Assembly: GCF_022750545.1 (NCBI RefSeq)
Contig: NZ_PUIC01000001.1
Location: 1-64,000 of the forward strand
Direction: 5' to 3'
Source: Caulobacter sp. CCUG 60055
GTDB lineage: Bacteria; Pseudomonadota; Alphaproteobacteria; Caulobacterales; Caulobacteraceae
DNA length: 64,000 bases
Below, piece by piece: positions 53,249-63,240 of the stretch. The position numbers and the translations under genes are program-made. The notes under the pieces were generated by a model that saw nothing but the letters and a program-made list of their open reading frames with translations, did not search any database and was not told the origin of the DNA. How positions within the stretch are numbered: position 1 is the stretch's first letter; every line of letters begins with the position of its first letter.

Positions 53249-54859
53249 CTAGAACTCCGCTTTCAGGCTGAAGGAGGTGTAGGGGCGGCCGCTGACGCGG
53301 GTCGGGCCGTCGGTGAGCGGAACGGCCGTGACCACGTCGCCGGTCAGCCGGTCGAGAAGCTGGAAACGCGCGCCGAGGCCGACGCTGTAGAGCGAGAAGG
53401 CGTTCTTCTGCTCGGCCTGGGGATCGAGCACCCAGGCGCCGGCGCCGTCGACGAAGGTCACGACCCGGAAGTCGCTGAGGATGTTCGAGAACCGGCGCAG
53501 CAGCCGGGGCGAGCGCAGCTCCAGCGACCCGAACAGGCCGTTGTCGCCCACCGCCTCGGCCTCCATGTAGCCGCGCACCGACGAGCGGCCGCCGATCGAG
53601 AACTGCTCGCTGGAGACCAGGGCGCCGCTGGCGATCTGGCCGCTGAGGCGCGCGTCGCCCTGGAAGCCGGCCCACAGCGGCTGGAGGTGCTCGAACTCGA
53701 CGTTGAGGTGCACGAAGTTGGCGCGCCCGTCGGCCCGCTTGGTCTGGAAGCCGCGGTCGTCGCTGCCCAGCCCGCGCAGGTTGGCGGTAAGGGCGAGGCT
53801 GGCGGTGGTCACCGCCTGGGCCTGGCGGCGGAAGGTATAGTTCGCGGCCAGCGGCCAATAGGTGACGGCGCCGGCGCTGACCTGGCCGCCCGACAGGCGG
53901 GCGAATTCCTGGAAGTGCTTGTAGTCGATCCCGAACGACAGGCTCTGGTTGATCGAGCCGACCGGCTTGTACTGGTAGATGGCGCGCGCGCCGACGGCGT
54001 AGCCCTTGCCGAGCACGTCGACCCCGCCGATCGTCGCCAGGTCGCTGTCGGAGTTGAAGCCGAACACCATCACGCTGAAGGGGGTGTTCCAGATCGGCGC
54101 GACATAGGAGCCGGCGTAGACCTGACCGTCGGTCGTGCGCTCGGGCGCGACCTGATAGGTGGCCGAAACGCTGTGGCCGAGCTGCCAGAGGTTGTCGTAG
54201 CGCAGGTTGGCCGACAGCCGCAGCGGCTTGGTGTAGGGGCTGTTCTGGTTGTTGAGCTCCAGGCTGCCGTGCAGCGGCTCCTGGTCGGAGACCTTGAGGT
54301 CGATGTCGACCGTGCCCGGCGCGGCGCCGGCGCGGATCAGCGGCGTGACCTGCCGGTCGGGCAGGCGGTTGACCTCGTTCAGCTCGGCCTGGGCCTGCTT
54401 GAAGTCGGCGACCTTGCCTTCGGTCAGCGACGGGATGGCCGCCTCGATCTCGGACAGCGAATGGTACTTCGAGCCGACCACCCGCAGCCGGCCGACCGGC
54501 GCCTCGACCACGTGCAGCTTGACGACGCCGTCGGCCACGGTCTGGCGCGGGACCTCGACCACCACCGACTGGTAGCCCTTGGCGTGGTAGACCTCTTCCA
54601 GGGCGGCCTGGGCCGCGCCGACGTCGGCGCGGGTGCGCCCCGGCCCCAGGTGGGGATAGATGGCGGTCTCAAGCTCGGCCTGGTTGAGCAGGGTGTTGCC
54701 GTCGACGTCCATGGCGTTGATGTCGAAGGTCGGTTCGGGCGCGGCGTGGGCGTGAGCGGCCGAAAACGCCGCCGCCGCCCCGGCGAGGCGGGCGGCGCGG
54801 GTCAGCAGCCGCCTGGGGCGCGACGCCCGATAGCGCTCCGTCTTGTCCACGAACCCCAA
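53249..54859 (-). CDS. Two-partner secretion outer-membrane transporter (TpsB, ShlB/FhaC/HecB family)
   Basis: A 536-residue Omp85-superfamily transporter. A signal ends around AAHAHA. Two POTRA domains follow (about 45-115 and 116-190, the second with LRVVGSKYHSLSEIEAAIPSLTEG), then a 16-strand barrel starting near LHGSLELNNQNSPYTKPL. The conserved loop-6 motif is present as GGRSSVRGYMEAE, and the protein ends in Phe. It exports the TpsA at 34919-47743. It is the first gene of the eight-gene minus-strand operon ending with the M23 peptidase. Confidence 0.93.
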   Translation of the reverse strand: MGFVDKTERYRASRPRRLLTRAARLAGAAAAFSAAHAHAAPEPTFDINAMDVDGNTLLNQAELETAIYPHLGPGRTRADVGAAQAALEEVYHAKGYQSVVVEVPRQTVADGVVKLHVVEAPVGRLRVVGSKYHSLSEIEAAIPSLTEGKVADFKQAQAELNEVNRLPDRQVTPLIRAGAAPGTVDIDLKVSDQEPLHGSLELNNQNSPYTKPLRLSANLRYDNLWQLGHSVSATYQVAPERTTDGQVYAGSYVAPIWNTPFSVMVFGFNSDSDLATIGGVDVLGKGYAVGARAIYQYKPVGSINQSLSFGIDYKHFQEFARLSGGQVSAGAVTYWPLAANYTFRRQAQAVTTASLALTANLRGLGSDDRGFQTKRADGRANFVHLNVEFEHLQPLWAGFQGDARLSGQIASGALVSSEQFSIGGRSSVRGYMEAEAVGDNGLFGSLELRSPRLLRRFSNILSDFRVVTFVDGAGAWVLDPQAEQKNAFSLYSVGLGARFQLLDRLTGDVVTAVPLTDGPTRVSGRPYTSFSLKAEF

Positions 54860-55190
54860 GTCCCCCGTACGCAGCCGTCGCGTCCGGGCGGCCCCTTGGT
54901 TGAGCCCGCCGCCGCGACGCCGGAGACGCGCCGACAGCGCGCATCCCCATGACCATCCCGCCTCCGACCCCGTTTCACGACTTTCGAACCGCCTGGAAAA
55001 GCAGCAGGCGGACGGTATTCGCGATCGGACGTCAGTCTTGATTGCGGCAAGCCAAGTTCAGCGCCGGTGGAGACGTCGCCTCAGCCTTGGTTTGTCCTGT
55101 CTGTAGGGGTGACAATCCGTTTCCGGACCGGCGACAAAACATCGTGTGAATTTTTTGCGTCGGCGCGCCGGCGCGCCGGCGCGCGGAGCG
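54860..55190. promoter_or_regulatory. Intergenic region with probable tpsB operon promoter
   Basis: This 331-base gap separates fecR from tpsB. On the minus strand a GGAAAC (55119-55124) resembles an ECF -35 element, but no firm -10 is assigned. TTGTC and GACAA flank it as a short inverted repeat (about 55092-55115). A tandem GGCGCGCC palindrome run lies at 55161-55185. Other reading frames here look non-coding. Confidence 0.4.
55161..55185. repeat. Tandem palindromic GGCGCGCC repeat
   Basis: Three overlapping GGCGCGCC units directly follow the fecR stop codon (on the minus strand). They form a strong self-complementary structure, but on the fecR transcript it is followed by an A-run rather than a U-run, so it does not read as a classical terminator. 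Confidence 0.5.
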
Positions 55191-56168
55191 CTAGGTCAGG
55201 ACGACGACGCCGCCTGGGAGGTGCGAGGCGCGCGCGCCCGTCAGGCTTTGGATCTGTTCGACGGCGTGCCCGATGCGGCGGGTCTGGAAGACGCCGTAGA
55301 CCGGGCGACGGGCCAGGGCCTCGTTTACCAGGATGATGCGGCCGGCGCGGTATCGGTTGAGTTCGCCGACCACCTGCTCCAGCGGCGCGTCGCGGAAGAT
55401 CAGCAGGCCCTTGCGCCAGGCCGCGGCCACCGTCAGGTCGGACTCGGCCGCCGGGCCCATCCGCTCGGCGGTGTAGAGGACCTGACGGCCGCTCTCCAGG
55501 CGGACCTGATCGCGGTCGCGGAGCACATGCGCCGTCCCGGCCAGGCAGGTGACGCAGGCCGAGGTCCCGTCCAGGCGAACGTTGACGGCGCCGTCGGCGA
55601 CGAGCACGCGGCCGGCGCCGGCGGTCACGACGAACGGGGTCGCTGCGGCGCGCCTGGAGGTCACCGCCACCTCGCCCGAGACCAGCCGCATGCCGGCGCC
55701 GTCACGGGCGGCGCTGGTGCGCGTGTTCAGCTCGATCGACACCCCGTCGCCGAGGGCGACGGCGCGGCGCTCGCCGGGCTCGGTGCGGTAGTCGGAGGTC
55801 AGTTCGGACAGAGAGGGCCACAGCCGGCCCGGAGGATTGACCGCCAGATAGCCGGCCCCCGACGCGGCCAGGCCGCCGGCCAGCAGGGCCCGGCGGGTGC
55901 GCCGCCCGTCCGCCGCCCGCTTGGCGCGGTGGTCGGCGGAACGGGGCGAGGCGGCGGACCGGCGCGTCTCCAGGATGACGCCGCGGACCAGCCGGCGCAG
56001 GCGGACGGCGTCGACGAACGCACGCTCGTGGGCGGGGCTGGCGGCCCGCCACGAACGGAGCGCCGCGGCGTCCTCGCCCGTCATCGCGCCCGAGAGCAGC
56101 CGATTGACCCAGGCGAGGCCCTCGTCCCGCAGCATCTCGTCGCGTGCGTCTTGATCGATACCCGTCAT
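55191..56168 (-). CDS. FecR-family anti-sigma / signal transducer
   Basis: A 325-residue FecR-type protein. The N-terminal anti-sigma region is at residues 10-65 (GLAWVNRLLSGAMTGEDAAALRSWRAASPAHERAF), the membrane helix is near 92-110, the FecR domain follows (RTEPGERRAVALGDGVSIELNTRT) and a C-terminal domain (FRDAPLEQVVGELNRYRAGRIILVNEALARRPVYGVF) resembles the STN-binding region. It lies 62 bases after the ECF sigma gene. ATG 56168 is chosen; ATG 56177 is also possible. Normally FecR couples to a TonB-dependent receptor, but none is encoded in this cluster. Confidence 0.9.
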   Translation of the reverse strand: MTGIDQDARDEMLRDEGLAWVNRLLSGAMTGEDAAALRSWRAASPAHERAFVDAVRLRRLVRGVILETRRSAASPRSADHRAKRAADGRRTRRALLAGGLAASGAGYLAVNPPGRLWPSLSELTSDYRTEPGERRAVALGDGVSIELNTRTSAARDGAGMRLVSGEVAVTSRRAAATPFVVTAGAGRVLVADGAVNVRLDGTSACVTCLAGTAHVLRDRDQVRLESGRQVLYTAERMGPAAESDLTVAAAWRKGLLIFRDAPLEQVVGELNRYRAGRIILVNEALARRPVYGVFQTRRIGHAVEQIQSLTGARASHLPGGVVVLT

Positions 56169-56230
56169 CACCCGCATCGGTTGGTATGGGCGAGGCTTGC
56201 GCCGAACCGATCCCTCGATTCGTCCTCTAT

Positions 56231-56782
56231 CTATTCTGATGACCATTCTGGAGGCGATACGCGACGCGATGGCGCACCATTTTCTTTGCACCAACGCCTG
56301 ACGTATTTGGTCGCCTCGTCCAGTTCGCGCTGGATTGTCCTCAGATGTACTCCGTAGCGCCTCGCCAACTCGGCGTGAGGCGTCTCGTCGACCCAGGACG
56401 CCTCGAAGATCTCGCGCCGCCGTTGCGGCAGCTGGGCGAGGGCCAGGCGGACCTGCGCGGCCTCCGACCGGGCCTCGGCGATGCGGGCGGGATCGGGCCC
56501 CTCGTCGGGGATCTCCATCAGGATATCGATCTCGGAGGCCCCGAGGTGGCGCCGTTCCTTGACCTCGCGGTTCTTGGCGATGTTGATCGCCGTCCGGAAG
56601 ATGTAGCCGTCGGGATTGCGGATCGGCTCGATGTCGCCCACCCGTTGCAGGCGCAGATAGGTTTCGTGGACGACTTCCCGCGCGGCGTCGGCCGAGCCCA
56701 GCCGCCGGCTCAGCCGCCGCACGAACTCGTCGTACCGGCCAAGCAGTCGATGGCGCAGGGCGGCCCAAGTCGTCTCGGACAT
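56231..56782 (-). CDS. FecI-type ECF sigma factor
   Basis: A 183-residue sigma factor. Region 2 includes LSRRLGSADAAREVVHETYLRLQRV and PDGYIFRTAINIAKN; region 4 includes LPQRRREIFEASWVDETPHAELARRYGVHLRTIQREL. The frame is open upstream, but ATG 56782 (MSETTWAALRHRLL) gives the usual family length and lies downstream of a plausible promoter. Followed by fecR. It likely drives the two-partner/ExbBD-TonB operon and perhaps itself; this is inferred from adjacency. Confidence 0.9.
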   Translation of the reverse strand: MSETTWAALRHRLLGRYDEFVRRLSRRLGSADAAREVVHETYLRLQRVGDIEPIRNPDGYIFRTAINIAKNREVKERRHLGASEIDILMEIPDEGPDPARIAEARSEAAQVRLALAQLPQRRREIFEASWVDETPHAELARRYGVHLRTIQRELDEATKYVRRWCKENGAPSRRVSPPEWSSE

Positions 56783-56875
56783 GCGGATCGGCTCGACAGA
56801 GGTTGCGGCGGGACGAAGGGCGGCGTGAGCGGGAAGGCCGGCGCGCCGCATCCGACGAGGCGGAATAATCAACCT

Positions 56876-56905
56876 ATAGTAGAATCATGCTTCCTTTGAT
56901 TGCAA
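56876..56905 (-). promoter_or_regulatory. Candidate sigma-70 promoter of the ECF sigma gene
   Basis: On the minus strand TTGCAA (56900-56905) and TACTAT (56876-56881) are 18 bases apart in an AT-rich patch between the second tonB and the sigma gene. A start point near 56869 would leave about 87 bases of leader and exclude the earliest in-frame ATG at 56872. Confidence 0.35.
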
Positions 56906-56909
56906 CACC

Positions 56910-57596
56910 TTACGACCTCGACATCGGTCCGTTGAATTCGACGGGCAGCTGGACCGACAGGTCGTCGGGCAGGGCGCCGGGGATCGGCGGCAGCGGCGCG
57001 GCGCGGCGCACGGTATCCACGGCGGCGGCGTCGAGGACGGGCGATCCGGAACTGTGGGCGACCCACACGCCGAGCAGGCGCCCGCGCCGGTCCAGTTCGA
57101 AGACGAGCTGGACCACGCCGCGCACGCCGGTGCGTTCGGCTTCGTCGGGATAGCGCTTGAAGGGCTGGATATGGGCGAGCAGCCGCCGCTGGTAGTCCGA
57201 GCTGATCGTCGAGACGCCCGCCAGCGGCGTGCTGGCGGCGGCCTCGGGCGCGGCCGGCGCGGCCGCCTGCCCTGGGGCCTCCTCGCCGGGGCGGCGGCCG
57301 TCCTGGCCGACCGGCTTGGCCGCGGTCGCCTCCTGTCCCTCGGCCGGCGCGGCGATGGCGGACGAGGTCGCCGGGCTGCTCGGCGCCTGGCCGCGCTCGA
57401 AACCCGCCCTGACCAGTTGGACCGACACGGCGCGCGGTTCGCCGTCGCCCGCCGCCGCGCGCGGCGGCGCCGTCGAGGCCGGCGGCAGGTGCAGGACATA
57501 GGCCGCGACCCCGCCGTGAACGGCCAGCGAGACCATGACGCTCAGGGCTTGGCGCCGTCCCGAAGGCTGACGCGCAAAGACCGGCAACGAAAACAT
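56910..57596 (-). CDS. TonB-type energy transducer 2
   Basis: A 228-residue protein. A membrane helix near residues 16-36 (ALSVMVSLAVHGGVAAYVLHL) has the His found in TonB helices. An Ala/Pro/Glu linker follows and then a TonB C-terminal domain (YQRRLLAHIQPFKRYPDEAERTG, VQLVFELDRRGRLLGVWVAHSSG, FNGPM). It differs from TonB1 in lacking the long poly-Pro stretch. It precedes the ECF sigma gene on the same strand and may work with it in surface signalling. Confidence 0.88.
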   Translation of the reverse strand: MFSLPVFARQPSGRRQALSVMVSLAVHGGVAAYVLHLPPASTAPPRAAAGDGEPRAVSVQLVRAGFERGQAPSSPATSSAIAAPAEGQEATAAKPVGQDGRRPGEEAPGQAAAPAAPEAAASTPLAGVSTISSDYQRRLLAHIQPFKRYPDEAERTGVRGVVQLVFELDRRGRLLGVWVAHSSGSPVLDAAAVDTVRRAAPLPPIPGALPDDLSVQLPVEFNGPMSRS

Positions 57597-57747
57597 CGTT
57601 GGAACTATCCGCGTTTTCGAGACGTGCCGCCGGAGGTCGAAATCGCGATCTCCACAGGCTCGAGTTTAGCCTAGCACGCGGAATGCGACGATCGCGTGAA
57701 GGATGTGTGTCATGCGGCGCGCACGCACGCCGCTTGTTCGCGAGGGT

Positions 57748-58467
57748 TCAGGGCCGCTTGCGCGACTTGACGTCGACCCGGACCGGGTGCGGCAGGTCGA
57801 CCGGCGGCGGCTGGTCCAGCGCCAGCCCCTGGACCGCGTCGACGATGGCGCGGTCGCGGTCGCGATCGCCCGTCGAGGCCGCCAGCCGGGCCCTTTGGAC
57901 GGTCCCGTCGCCGGCGATCTCCAGTTCGAGCATGGCGTCGTAGTCGTCCTTCGAGGTCTTGGGATTGCCGCTCAGGGCTTCCCGGACGCCGTTGCGGATC
58001 AGGGTCCTGTAGAAGCGCAGGTCGACCGCGCCGTCGCGGGGGGCCTCGACCACCGCCGCGCCTTCGACCTGAAGGGCGTCGAGCGCCAGGCGCGGGAGGT
58101 TGGGGGGCGGGCCGGGCGATTGTTCGGGGACGGACGAGGCCGCCGCCAGGGGATACAGCACGACGCCGCCCTGGCCGTCGAGGCGGGCGGCGAAGCCGGT
58201 GCCGGCGAGCAGGCGCCGGAGCGCGGCCTCGGGCGCCAGAAGCCCGCGCGCGCCGGGCGAGCGCGGCGCCGCGCCGGGCGGGCGGTCGTACAGCACCTGC
58301 AGGCCGGTGACGGCGGCGAAGGCCTCCATCGCGGCCGGCAAGGGCTGGGGCGGAATGTCGTAGGCGACCGGCCGCGCCTGGGCCGCCGACGCCGCCGCGA
58401 CCGCGGCCGGCGCGGCGCCCATTCCCAGGGCCAGGCCCGCCGCCAGGCCGGCGGCGCGCGCCGTCAT
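57748..58467 (-). CDS. Periplasmic STN domain fused to TonB-C-like domain
   Basis: A 239-residue exported protein. ATG 58467 gives a clean signal (MTARAAGLAAGLALGMGAAP to AQA); the frame opens up to 58560. Residues about 35-110 form an STN domain (YDIPPQPLPAAMEAFAAVTGLQVLYD, then LLAPEAALRRLLAGTGFAARL), the signalling plug normally found at the N-terminus of FecA-type receptors or in secretins. The C-terminal half (FYRTLIRNGVREALSG, YDAMLELEIAGDGTVQRARLAASTGD) resembles a TonB C-terminal domain. No beta-barrel follows. It heads the TonB2-sigma-FecR group and could replace the receptor plug in signalling. Confidence 0.8.
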   Translation of the reverse strand: MTARAAGLAAGLALGMGAAPAAVAAASAAQARPVAYDIPPQPLPAAMEAFAAVTGLQVLYDRPPGAAPRSPGARGLLAPEAALRRLLAGTGFAARLDGQGGVVLYPLAAASSVPEQSPGPPPNLPRLALDALQVEGAAVVEAPRDGAVDLRFYRTLIRNGVREALSGNPKTSKDDYDAMLELEIAGDGTVQRARLAASTGDRDRDRAIVDAVQGLALDQPPPVDLPHPVRVDVKSRKRP

Positions 58468-58723
58468 CGCCGCGCTCCGGCCGCGCGCTCCGGCGAGGCG
58501 GCCGGGCGCGACGTCCGTCCGGACGCGGAGGAGCGACGGGCGCCGCAAAAAGTTCACCAAAATGCCTGTCGTGATCCGCCGGACCGACGGCTCTCCGTTA
58601 TGAGCGGCCGTCGAGCCGACGTTGTCGATGTTCCATGGAAATGCATCACGTTCCGCGCCGGCCGATCGAAAGCCGTTCCGTTTTCAGGGAGGGCGGCGCC
58701 TCGAAACTTAGGGCGAAGCTCCC

Positions 58724-59530
58724 ATGATGGCCAGTCTCAACCTGGCGGCGGATCCGTCGATCGCGCCGCGCGCCGTATGGCCGCAGCACTCAGCCCCGCT
58801 GGGCGGCCGCACCCGCCGGCCGGCGCCGAGCGAGGTCGTCGTCGCCTTGCAGAAGCGGCTCCTTGGCCTGGCGCGGGACGCCGGTTTCGCCGGCGGGCTC
58901 TACATGCACCTGGGCCATGTCGTCCGTGAACGGCAGGGCGGCCGCGCGGACGCGGCCCCGGCCCGGTTCGTCTCGTCCGAGCCCCTGGACGTGGTCAGGC
59001 TGGACGAGGAGGCGGCGACCGCCGATCCGGTGGCGCGCCAGGCGGCGGCGCACCATCGGCCCTTCGTCTGGACCACCGCCGACGCCCCGGAGTTCACCGA
59101 AGCCGAGCGGCAGTTCCAGCGCCGCCTGCGCGCGCGGGGCGTCTGCGGCGGGGTCGCCGCGCCGGTCCAGGACTACGCCGCCGGCCCGGCCTATGTCAGC
59201 CTCTACGGCCTGCATCGCGACTGCGCCGGCCCATGGGCGGGGGAACGGGCGGCCGAGTTGGCGTTCGCTGCGGCTGCCTTCCACCACGAGGCCAAGACGG
59301 CGCTGCCGTCCTACAGCGCCGGCGGGGAGGGCGTCGTGCTCACCGCGCGCGAGATCGACTGCCTGCGCCAGGCCGCCTTGGGCCGCACCGTGGCCGAGAC
59401 GGCGGCGGCGTTCGGCATCACGCCCCGCACCGCCGAGTTCCACCTGAAGAACGCCGCCGACAAGCTCGGCGCGCCGAACAAGCTGCGGGCGGTGACGCTG
59501 GCCATGAGCCACGGACTGATCGAGGCCTGA
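58724..59530 (+). CDS. LuxR-family regulator with autoinducer-binding-type domain, paralogue
   Basis: A 268-residue LuxR-type protein, similar along its length to the one at 14862-15644 (FAGGLYMHLGHV, GVCGGVAAPVQDYAAGPAYVSLYGLHR). The HTH is LTAREIDCLRQAALGRTVAETAAAFGITPRTAEFHLKNAADKLGAPNKLRAV. The pocket keeps equivalents of TraR Asp70, Pro71 and Trp85 (ADP, FVW), but positions 57 and 61 are Leu and Arg instead of Trp and Tyr, which argues against a standard acyl-homoserine-lactone ligand. No luxI is nearby. It is divergent from the STN protein gene. Confidence 0.85.
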   Translation: MMASLNLAADPSIAPRAVWPQHSAPLGGRTRRPAPSEVVVALQKRLLGLARDAGFAGGLYMHLGHVVRERQGGRADAAPARFVSSEPLDVVRLDEEAATADPVARQAAAHHRPFVWTTADAPEFTEAERQFQRRLRARGVCGGVAAPVQDYAAGPAYVSLYGLHRDCAGPWAGERAAELAFAAAAFHHEAKTALPSYSAGGEGVVLTAREIDCLRQAALGRTVAETAAAFGITPRTAEFHLKNAADKLGAPNKLRAVTLAMSHGLIEA

Positions 59531-59622
59531 GGCCGGGCGCCAGCCAACACGGCCTTGTGACTTGAAGGCGCATCGGGAATCCATTGCTTGACCCGTCCAA
59601 TCCAGGCTTTGGGCGGGGCGGC

Positions 59623-60210
59623 ATGTCTGAACAGCTTGCGTTTCCGGGGTTCGGCGCGGACGTCGCGCCGACCGACCGGCTGCTGTTCGCCATCTTTCCG
59701 TCGGCTGAGGCCGCCGCCCAGGCGGACGGCGTCGCGCAAAGCCTCCGCCAGGCGCTGGGGCTCGCCGGCCGGCCGCTGGCGGTCGATCGTCTCCACGTCA
59801 CCCTGCACCACCTGGGCGACTATGTCGGGCTGCCGAACGGCGTGGTCGAGGCGGCGCGCCAGGCCGCCGCCGCCGTGACGGCCGCGCCGTTCGAGGTGGT
59901 TTTCGACCGCGTGGCCAGCTTCGCGAGCAGGCCGGGCGGCAATCCCTTCGTGCTGCAGGGCGAGCCGGGCGGGCTGGCGGAGCTGTCGGCCTTCCGCCGC
60001 GATCTCGGCGAAGCCCTGGCCCGGGTCGGCCTCGGTCGCTGGGCCAAGCCGCAATTCACCCCGCACATGACGCTGCTCTACGACGACAAGGTCGTCGAGG
60101 CGCGGCCGGTCGAGCCCGTGCGCTGGACCGTCGGCGAGTTCGTGCTGGTGCATAGCCTGCTGGGCAAGACCCGGCATATACCGCTGGCGCGGCGGCCGCT
60201 GAACGGCTGA
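59623..60210 (+). CDS. thpR: RNA 2',3'-cyclic phosphodiesterase (ThpR/LigT family)
   Basis: A 195-residue 2H phosphoesterase. The two H-x-T motifs are HVTLHHLGD and HMTLLYD, placed in the N- and C-terminal halves as expected. ATG 59623 is preferred over the upstream TTG at 59584. The family hydrolyses 2',3'-cyclic phosphates on RNA ends; its physiological role in bacteria is unclear. No link to the neighbouring systems is apparent. Confidence 0.88.
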   Translation: MSEQLAFPGFGADVAPTDRLLFAIFPSAEAAAQADGVAQSLRQALGLAGRPLAVDRLHVTLHHLGDYVGLPNGVVEAARQAAAAVTAAPFEVVFDRVASFASRPGGNPFVLQGEPGGLAELSAFRRDLGEALARVGLGRWAKPQFTPHMTLLYDDKVVEARPVEPVRWTVGEFVLVHSLLGKTRHIPLARRPLNG

Positions 60211-60239
60211 GTCCCGCCGCCCCTAGGAAAGGACCTCCC

Positions 60240-60605
60240 ATGGCCGAGCCCGCCGCCGTCGCCATCTACGGCATCAAGGCCTGCGACACGATGAAGAAGG
60301 CCAGGGCCTGGCTGGACGCCAACGGCGTCGCCTATGTCTTCCACGACTACAAGGTCGAGGGGATCGCCGCGGACCGCCTGGCGGCGTGGGCCGACAAGGC
60401 GGGTTGGGAGGTTCTGCTCAACCGTTCCGGCACGACGTTCCGCAAGCTGCCGGAGGCCGACCGCGTTGATATCGATCGGGACAGGGCGTTGACCTTGATG
60501 GCGGCGCAGCCTTCGATGATCAAGCGGCCGGTGCTCGACGTCGACGGCGAGCTGCTGGTCGGCTTCAAGCCCGACGCCTACGCCAAGGCGTTCGCCGCCG
60601 CCTGA
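60240..60605 (+). CDS. ArsC-like thioredoxin-fold reductase (YffB/Spx-type)
   Basis: A 121-residue ArsC/Spx-family protein. Cys15 in GIKACDTMKKA is the only motif cysteine, and TTFRKLPE and IKRPVLDVDGELLVGF, with the Arg-Pro of the family, are present. The sequence is closest to YffB-type proteins rather than true arsenate reductases, and no ars genes lie near it. A strong ribosome-binding site (GGAAAGGA) precedes the ATG. Confidence 0.87.
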   Translation: MAEPAAVAIYGIKACDTMKKARAWLDANGVAYVFHDYKVEGIAADRLAAWADKAGWEVLLNRSGTTFRKLPEADRVDIDRDRALTLMAAQPSMIKRPVLDVDGELLVGFKPDAYAKAFAAA

Positions 60606-60637
60606 GGCGCGCGGCCTCGAACGGGAGTCTGATTGAC

Positions 60638-61611
60638 GTGCTGCGACCTGGTCCGCTCAACCTGATCACCGACGTGCCGGGCCTGACCGTCGGCAACGCC
60701 GTCGACGAGACCGTCCGCACCGGCGTCACCGTGGTGCTGTGCGACGGCCACTGGTCGGCGGGCGTCGACGTGCGGGGCGGCGGTCCGGGCGTGCGCGAGA
60801 GCGAAACCCTGGCGCCGGAGAACCTGGTCGGCAAGGCGCACGCCGTCGTCCTGGCCGGCGGGTCGGTGTTCGGCCTGGGCGCGGCGGACGGCGTGGTCGC
60901 CGCCCTGTCGGCGCGCGGCGTCGGCCTGCGCCTGAAACCCGGATCGCCTGCCATCCCCATCGTGCCCGGCGCGGTGCTGCACGACCTGGGCAACGGCGGC
61001 GACAAGGCCTGGGGCCTGGAGCCGCCCTATCGCCGCCTGGGCCTGGAGGCGACCGACGCCGCCGCGGCGCGTTTCGACCTCGGCTCGACCGGCGCCGGGC
61101 GCGGGGCCATGGCCGGGCTGGTCAAGGGCGGCCTGGGCTCGGCCTCGCTCGACCTCGGCGGCGGATTGATGGTCGGGGCGCTGGCGGCCGTGAACCCGGT
61201 GGGCTCGGTCCACATGCCCGATGGCGAGACCTTCTGGGCCTGGCCTTTCGAGATCGACGGCGAGTTCGGCGGCCGCAGGCCGGGCGCCGACCTTGTCCCG
61301 GCGCGCGAGCCGCTGCCCGAACAGTCAAGGCTCAAGGCCGAGCGGCGGCTGGAGCCAGGGGCCAACACCACCCTGTGCGTGGTCGCGGTCTCGGCCGACC
61401 TGACCAGCGCCGAGTGCAAGCGGGTGGCGATGATGGCGCAGGACGGTCTCGCCCGCGCGGTGCGGCCCGCCCACACCCCGTTCGACGGCGACGTGGTCTT
61501 CGCCCTGGCCGGCGGCGGCGTCGCCCTGGGCCAAGACGAGCGGCCCCTTCACGTCGCCCGGCTGGGTTCGGCCTGCGCCGACGTCCTGGCCCGGGCCATC
61601 GCCCGCGGCGT

Positions 61612-61627
<16 letters not shown>
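60638..61627 (+). CDS. P1-family aminopeptidase/endoamidase (DmpA/NylC-like)
   Basis: A 329-residue Ntn-type hydrolase that self-cleaves to expose its nucleophile. Motifs include LITDVPGLTVGNA at the N-terminus, LAGGSVFGLGAADGV, and ANTTLCVVA, where cleavage between Asn243 and Thr244 would match the Asn-Thr site of NylC. It starts with GTG after CGGGAG. DmpA-type enzymes act on short peptides or beta-amino acids, and the next gene, convergent with a 16-base overlap, encodes a peptide-type ABC transporter ATPase. Confidence 0.88.

Positions 61628-63236
<1,609 letters not shown>

Positions 63237-63240
<4 letters not shown>

Noticed and set aside
57651-57661. CCTGTGGAGA half-site (minus strand) upstream of the second tonB gene as a fifth lux-box-like element
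   Set aside because: Only one arm is present; the partner CACAG at six bases is missing.
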